A stretch of DNA of 64,000 nucleotides from positions 62,001 to 126,000 of the forward strand of contig JASANH010001012.1 in the NCBI GenBank assembly GCA_030248295.1, given 5' to 3'. Both the position numbers and the translations under genes were made by a program. The DNA comes from Mesodorylaimus sp. YZB2_4 (Eukaryota > Nematoda > Enoplea > Dorylaimida > Dorylaimidae). The notes under the pieces are model-generated. The model was not told the DNA's origin and made no database searches. It saw only the letters and a list, made by a program, of their open reading frames with translations. Below are positions 59,201 to 64,000 of this stretch, one piece after another (within the stretch, counting starts at the first letter, position 1; each line of letters begins with the position of its first letter).

Positions 59201-59913
59201 TTTGAATCGTCCACTGTCGCAGTGATCTGAACTTGCGTGCTGTACGCTTCGCGGTCATTATTGAGAATACCAGGTTTTTGCGCTATAAAACATACGTAAT
59301 CTACTTGGTGTTGGATTTCAAGTATCAGTAACTTGATGTCAGGCCCTGCAGCACCGCCCTGTACTGACTGCGAGTTGTGTATGCACACATGACCCCCGAG
59401 CATGTAGCGTTGCGAGCGACCACAAAATTTAAACCCAGTCTCCTGCTTGTTGTAACTGTGTTCTATCGTGCAGTAAAACAATGGGCAGTGCAGTGTAAAT
59501 TGCACACAGCCATGGCATCAAAATGACAGCCGTCGGAAAATACGGGTGGCGTACCCAGTCAGAAAATTTTTTGAAAGCTAGGGCTTCTACTGCCTATTTT
59601 AACGGCGGGGTGGAGATTGCTATGCTCGAAGTGAACGCAGAGGCAAAAAATTTTTTGGATTAGCCAGGGGTAATCGACAGGAAGTTACTCGCTCTGTTCT
59701 CAATGGCTGATGAACTACACAAGTGACCTTGACAGCATTTTTTCAAAAATTCTGGGTGGCCTGCAGCCTTCAACCCCCTGTTTTATGTCTGGGCTGCGCG
59801 TCTGGGTGATGCAGTCACTGGTCAAATGCAGTCACTGGTAGACAGGATTACCAAGTACCGCATCCTGCTCAGTCAGTATGTGTGTGAGATTACAACAAAA
59901 ATTACAAATCGTA

Positions 59914-59963
59914 AAAAATTTGGAACGCTTCACGAATTTGCGTGTCATCCTTGCGCAGGGGCC

Positions 59964-60003
<40 letters not shown>

Positions 60004-60016
60004 CCATGGAATGGAC
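59914..60016 (-). ncRNA. U6: U6 spliceosomal snRNA, right-arm copy
   Basis: The RNA sequence appears the same as the left-arm copy, with the same GTCCATTCCATGGAC 5' stem and T6 terminator. The upstream TATATAAGGC is kept, with small differences between TATA and start (CTATTTCCT here, CTATGTCCT on the left). Confidence 0.95.
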
Positions 60017-60431
60017 AGGAAATAGAGTCTCTGTTGAGCCTTATATAGAAGGCCAGCACTGAAACGTGAACTGGACGGGTTGTACTATTGTCTGCTGGGA
60101 GGCGCGAATATTCCTGTCAGAACTTGTCTCGACGTGCCCAGACCTGCGCAGAGCTGCGCTAGTGGGCTAGGAACACAGAGAGCTGTGTTGTATGTAGGTT
60201 GGTTTGTTCGTAAACAGAGTAAAACACACTGATCCTTACAATTTGTTTGTTTAGGGGCATGGTGAAAACAGAGTACAGGAGTATAAGAGGGCAAGCACTA
60301 ACTGTTGAATGCCTTTATTGACCGACATAATTTGTGGAGGTCAGAGTCTTGGGTTCGTCGAATCAGGTGTGTAGATAATCACTTTGTAGCAGTGACATGT
60401 ACTTGTGCACTGAGGGAGCCAAAATTGGAAA

Positions 60432-60940
60432 TGTGATTCCCTCATTTTTTACCGATGTTACTGAAAATCGTTGCGATTAGAGTAGTCTGCTATCCTGAGC
60501 ATCACAGTGGGAAAAAGTGCGAAGTGCGCGCAATTCACATTCCTCCAATAATTCGATTTTCGCATTTTTAAAAGGGGTATGGATCTGAGCAAAACGAAGT
60601 ATGCCAACCTTATTCCACGTGGGGACCACATATCACAGCATACTCACCTTCTTCAAGGTTACCCCCGTCCCCCGGTGCTACTATAGCTTCAAGCTGGAGG
60701 TATAGGTCCGATGCGATGGGTCAAATAAGCTTGCGATGCGGCGTTTGAGGCATCTTTTTACATTACACTTACACTTTACATTACATTCACCCAAAAGTGT
60801 CGCATCGTACGCCTATTTGACGCATCGCGTCAAACCATACTTTGGTCTCGACGACTTGACGTGGAGCTTGCGTCGTGTCTTATCGACTCGGAGTGCAGGG
60901 TAGACGCTGTCGGGGCTGCTCAACCACAACAAATGCCGAC
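60432..60940. other. intergenic, no gene recognised
   Basis: It contains short near-repeats of TTACATTACACTT around 60760-60790. No exon. Confidence 0.4.
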
Positions 60941-61462
60941 TACAGTCGAGTCCGCTCAATATCACCGGCTCTGGACGGGAAGAAAATGTGACAATATATG
61001 GCCTGTGACTAAAACCGAAGTACTGTACACTCTAAAATGGCCAAAACTTTACTTTTATGCATGCCATTTCGTATGATTTTCATTTATTCCTAGCGTTTTT
61101 AAAGACGAAACGCTTTTTCAAAAGTTTTGTCGTCAAAGAAATCCAAATTTTGAGGATCAGTCATCAAAGCTCAAGCACAAGGTGCCGCGCCTTCATGCAA
61201 GCGTTTTCTCGAGAGAAATCCTAGTTTTTGACGATTTTGCATTTGTTTCAGACTCAAAAGAGTGGAGATGTGACTCTTTTCTCCTTCTTATTCCGCTTGG
61301 CCAAGAAATTTATGTGACAATAAGCGGACTAAGCCAAATTCAGCGTGAGAATAAGCGAACTCAATATGCACACAAAGTAAAGGGAAGAATTCGGGACTTT
61401 GAAAACCTGTGATAACCAGACTGTGACATTATCCGATGTGACTATAAGTGGACTCGACTGCA
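60941..61462. mobile_element. Tigger/pogo-like MITE
   Basis: The left end TACAGTCGAGTCCGCTCAAT and the right end, on the minus strand, GCAGTCGAGTCCACTTATAG share CAGTCGAGTCC, typical of pogo/Tigger-type TIRs. TA precedes the left TIR but is not conserved on the right. Inner frames are short and not recognised. Confidence 0.65.
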
Positions 61463-62172
61463 TTTGGTGTTGGACCATCACTTACGGTTTGGGCTGAGCG
61501 TGCTCGCTCACTGGATAAGTCGCGGTCAGTCCTTATTTGTTTACAGTAATCCTGATTTTCTTAGGTGCTTGGAACTAGTACCCAACTCAATAAAAGGTGA
61601 GGAAAGCACCCGAGGTGACATATGTCAAACGATGCAAGAAACCACACTAAATGTGTTTCTTTGGAAAGCACCCACACTCGCCATCAGCTGGGTGGGACGC
61701 ACCCCACTTAGCACATGACATTATGTCTTAAGATTTCCGACGTGTAAGCCGATTGAGGGTGATTCGCGGCACTGCAAGACATGTCGCAAGAAACTTCTCA
61801 TGCTTTTTTCTCCTCTCCAGAACAGTTTGGCGACATTCACCGGGCTATCTTCGTGAACTGTCCTCGCCTGCTTCTCAAGAGCAGGAGCAAAGATGAAACC
61901 GAACCAACAATTTGTCAAAGCGTCCTTTATAGAAGTTCAAAAGTTTACAGAGCGATATCTGGTTGCAATATGTAGGAAACACTGAAAACTCTGGGTGGCG
62001 TGAGTCTGCCGCATGTCAGGGAGCCTGAAAAACTGCTCCTCGATTCAGTTACTGCTGATAGCTCTATCCCACACCATTACAAGATTAAATCACGAAGTAG
62101 TTACAAATACCGCGGTGCCTAGATTACAGTCTCTAACTCGACAGCCTTCTTTCCAAAGTTCCAATTTCTTTT
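61463..62172. other. 3' flank of the zinc-finger gene, nothing else recognised
   Basis: Short frames on both strands without motifs. Part may be 3' UTR of the ZC3H14-type gene. Confidence 0.4.
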
Positions 62173-63656
62173 TCACCCAGAGCTCGCAATTACTTCTTCT
62201 GGCTTCTTAATTTTCGAAGTGTCTTTGCTTGCACGATCATTAGGAGCCCCTGGAACTCGAGATGCCACCCAGCGAAATTTTCCAGCGTCATTTTTCGAGA
62301 CTCCTGAACGCGATATGCTCGGAGGGCGTGGCTGAGGTGCCGAAACTGTCGGGCGATGCGAATATGCGCAATTGGATTTCGTACAGCTGGCCCCGTACAT
62401 ACAAGGCTAAAAAGATTCCAAATTAAGCATCTGGTTTAGCATCTGCGAGATGAGTGCAGATAACCTAGACTTATTCTCAATGAAGACATACTCCTTACTG
62501 CTCACACAGATCTGGGAGGTAATCGCCCCTAATGACTTCCCCAACCAGCGCCAACTTACCGCCTGGGGATGACGAAAAGGGCAACTCGTATTCATGCATC
62601 GACCACCGAATTTACAAGGAATAAAATTGCCTGAAACAAAATGACTCAGTGATAAAGTCTCTCTCAGCGTCTCGCAGACTTCTTTTACCCTGCTGTTGTA
62701 CACCCCCAGGGAACCGAGGTGGTCCTCCGTACGCCGGCACCATCGACCCAGCCGCCGCTGTCCTACTATGAACGAACGGACAACGTGGATTCTTGCAGAA
62801 GGCGTCGAATTTACAAGGCGGGTGAATGTACAGGCATTTATCGCCAAAGCGGCATTGCGGGAAGTTCCTAAAACAAAAAATTTCGTTCTGCCAAGTCAGA
62901 AATAAATATCCAAGACTTTGCTTACTTGCAATTCATTGAAGGATGTTGGTACTGGCATGCTTCGCCCAGCTGACAATTGGGCCAATATTTACATCTTTCC
63001 ATCACTTTCCCACCGCCCCTAACCATATCCATTGGTGCAGAAAACTGCCCCGAACCAGACAATGACAAGTCGTCCATAGTTCGAGGCGATCCCACTGCAC
63101 TGTCGTTACTGCCTGTCGGCGTAGTCGATGCCACAACGATATCGGACGGCTTCACAATCAGATCATCATCGTCTAACAAAGTATTCTTGTAAGAAATCGG
63201 GAGCTGCAGTCGAAATCACCTTACCTTCATCATCATCTAAAGATATCTTCACGGGATTCACAATTTGCATTCCTGGTGTTCCGCCTTGAGCCATTTGCAA
63301 GGACGTCGGTTTCGAAGATGCCGAAACCATCATCGCTTCTTCCATCAATTCATTTTCATCCACATCAACGATCAAAGTGTCCAAATCGTCGTAATATTCA
63401 TCTTCTTGCATTTTCACCGCCTTTACCTCTTCTTCTTTGACAACTACACGCTCCACGAATTTCTTATCCACGCCCGACATAGTGACCACGAAACGAGTAC
63501 TCGGTTCAGACTTCTTCTTCTCCGCTGGCGACGAATCGATGATTAACGGTTCTGATTCCAAGTCGATGACGGGCTTGGCTTGTGGAATGGCGTTCTTGAT
63601 TGACGATTCAACCGAGTGACGCAACTGAACCCGACGACTAATCGGGCGGTCCACAT
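62173..63656 (-). CDS. ZC3H14: ZC3H14/Nab2-type CCCH zinc-finger poly(A)-binding protein, 3' part
   Basis: Exons, minus strand: 63656-63225, 63172-62926, 62867-62689, 62630-62560, 62406-62173. All phases join and the stop is TGA at 62173. The first exon visible here is internal (acceptor TTTCAG at 63657), so the N-terminal part lies beyond the window. It encodes a Lys/Glu/Asp-rich linker including a VDRPISRRVQLRHSV motif. Five tandem fingers of the C-x5-C-x4-5-C-x3-H type follow: CKYWPNCQLGEACQYQH, CKNFPQCRFGDKCLYIH, CKFDAFCKNPRCPFVH, CKFGGRCMNTSCPFRH, CMYGASCTKSNCAYSH. This spacing and the KYWP opening are specific to ZC3H14/Nab2 (SUT-2 in C. elegans), nuclear proteins that bind poly(A) and control tail length and mRNA export. 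A short Ser/Pro tail follows the fifth finger. Confidence 0.93.
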
Positions 63657-64000
63657 CTGAAATTAGCATTAGTTTAGGACAAGTTCTGGGTGAAAGTACT
63701 TCACTGATACTAGTAGAATATTGTGGAGATGGCCCCTAAATAAACTTGATGTCTGTTTGTAAATGGCGAAAACGGTGATATTTTCATTTTATGAAAATGT
63801 GGTGTGATACTGAAAACTGGTAGCTCGCCTAGCCATAGGCTTGGAAGCCCTGACGGAGTACGATTTCCTAATATCTGTGCATGCAAATCGCATATGTTAA
63901 AGAATTTGCATTAAAGTATTGCCACAACAATCTTTGTAGATGACATCTATGTATCTACATATCCTAGGCTTCCCAAGGAAAAGGCCCAAGCATTTGCGGA
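63657..64000. other. intron of the zinc-finger gene, to window edge
   Basis: No exon recognised. The next upstream exon must end in phase 1 and lies beyond 64000 or is too short to see. Confidence 0.5.

Larger units (their letters stand above)
57942..60431 (-). repeat. large inverted repeat, right arm (about 2.49 kb)
   Basis: Reverse-complement partner of 52899-55369, with the same gene content and order. Arms point away from a 2.57-kb spacer. Confidence 0.93.

Noticed and set aside
1..64000. CRISPR arrays, bacterial operons or phage genes
   Set aside because: The window is clearly eukaryotic, and the repeats seen are dispersed or inverted, not regularly spaced with unique spacers.

Overview
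This is animal nuclear DNA: spliced genes with short introns (about 50-90 bp), TTTCAG-type acceptors and GTAAG donors, a U6 snRNA, and many degraded transposons. The gene set (a papilin of MIG-6 architecture, a ZC3H14/SUT-2-type zinc-finger protein, intronless rhodopsin-like receptors) suggests an ecdysozoan, most likely a nematode outside the well-studied Caenorhabditis group. That placement is inference.

Layout. 0.5-35 kb is gene-poor and repeat-rich. It carries a dispersed family of five secreted poly-cysteine precursor genes (2.6-3.3 kb minus, 17.0-17.8 kb minus, 18.4-19.1 kb plus, 20.5-21.2 kb plus, 28.8-29.6 kb minus), one intronless GPCR (9.2 kb), a possible small membrane protein (0.6 kb), SINEs, foldback elements and several TIR elements. 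35.0-51.6 kb is one papilin gene on the plus strand, reconstructed here as 33 exons and about 2,258 residues. Its order is signal peptide, TSP1, ADAMTS-type spacer, six more TSP1, 12 CCPDG-type repeats, 12 Kunitz domains, Ig and PLAC. 52.9-60.4 kb is a large inverted repeat with arms of about 2.5 kb. Each arm holds an identical intronless GPCR and a U6 snRNA gene. The spacer is a nest of transposons (Harbinger remnant, then a TIR element, then a SINE-like repeat, then a hAT-like MITE). 62.2-63.7 kb minus is the 3' part of a ZC3H14-type CCCH zinc-finger gene that continues past the right edge.

The best candidate for an undescribed system is the poly-cysteine family. Each gene has a TATA box, a signal-peptide exon, one short phase-1 intron, and a second exon encoding a KR-processed precursor. 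Its core is Gly-Cys5-Lys-Cys24-Lys-Cys5-Gly-Lys-Arg. All five copies keep exactly 5-24-5 cysteines although the order of TGC and TGT codons differs between copies, which argues for selection on the peptide rather than passive repeat slippage. The flanking peptides are Gly/Met/His-rich or end in Gly-Lys-Arg amidation signals. Function is unknown; a secreted metal-binding, structural or signalling peptide set is possible.

A second theme is a group of TIR elements whose ends consist of short arrays of a family-specific motif (TGCGTA, GGTTCGG, GATATC, GGTCA, GATCCC, CCAAGGTTGCCGAC). This looks like a repeated design of subterminal transposase-binding sites.
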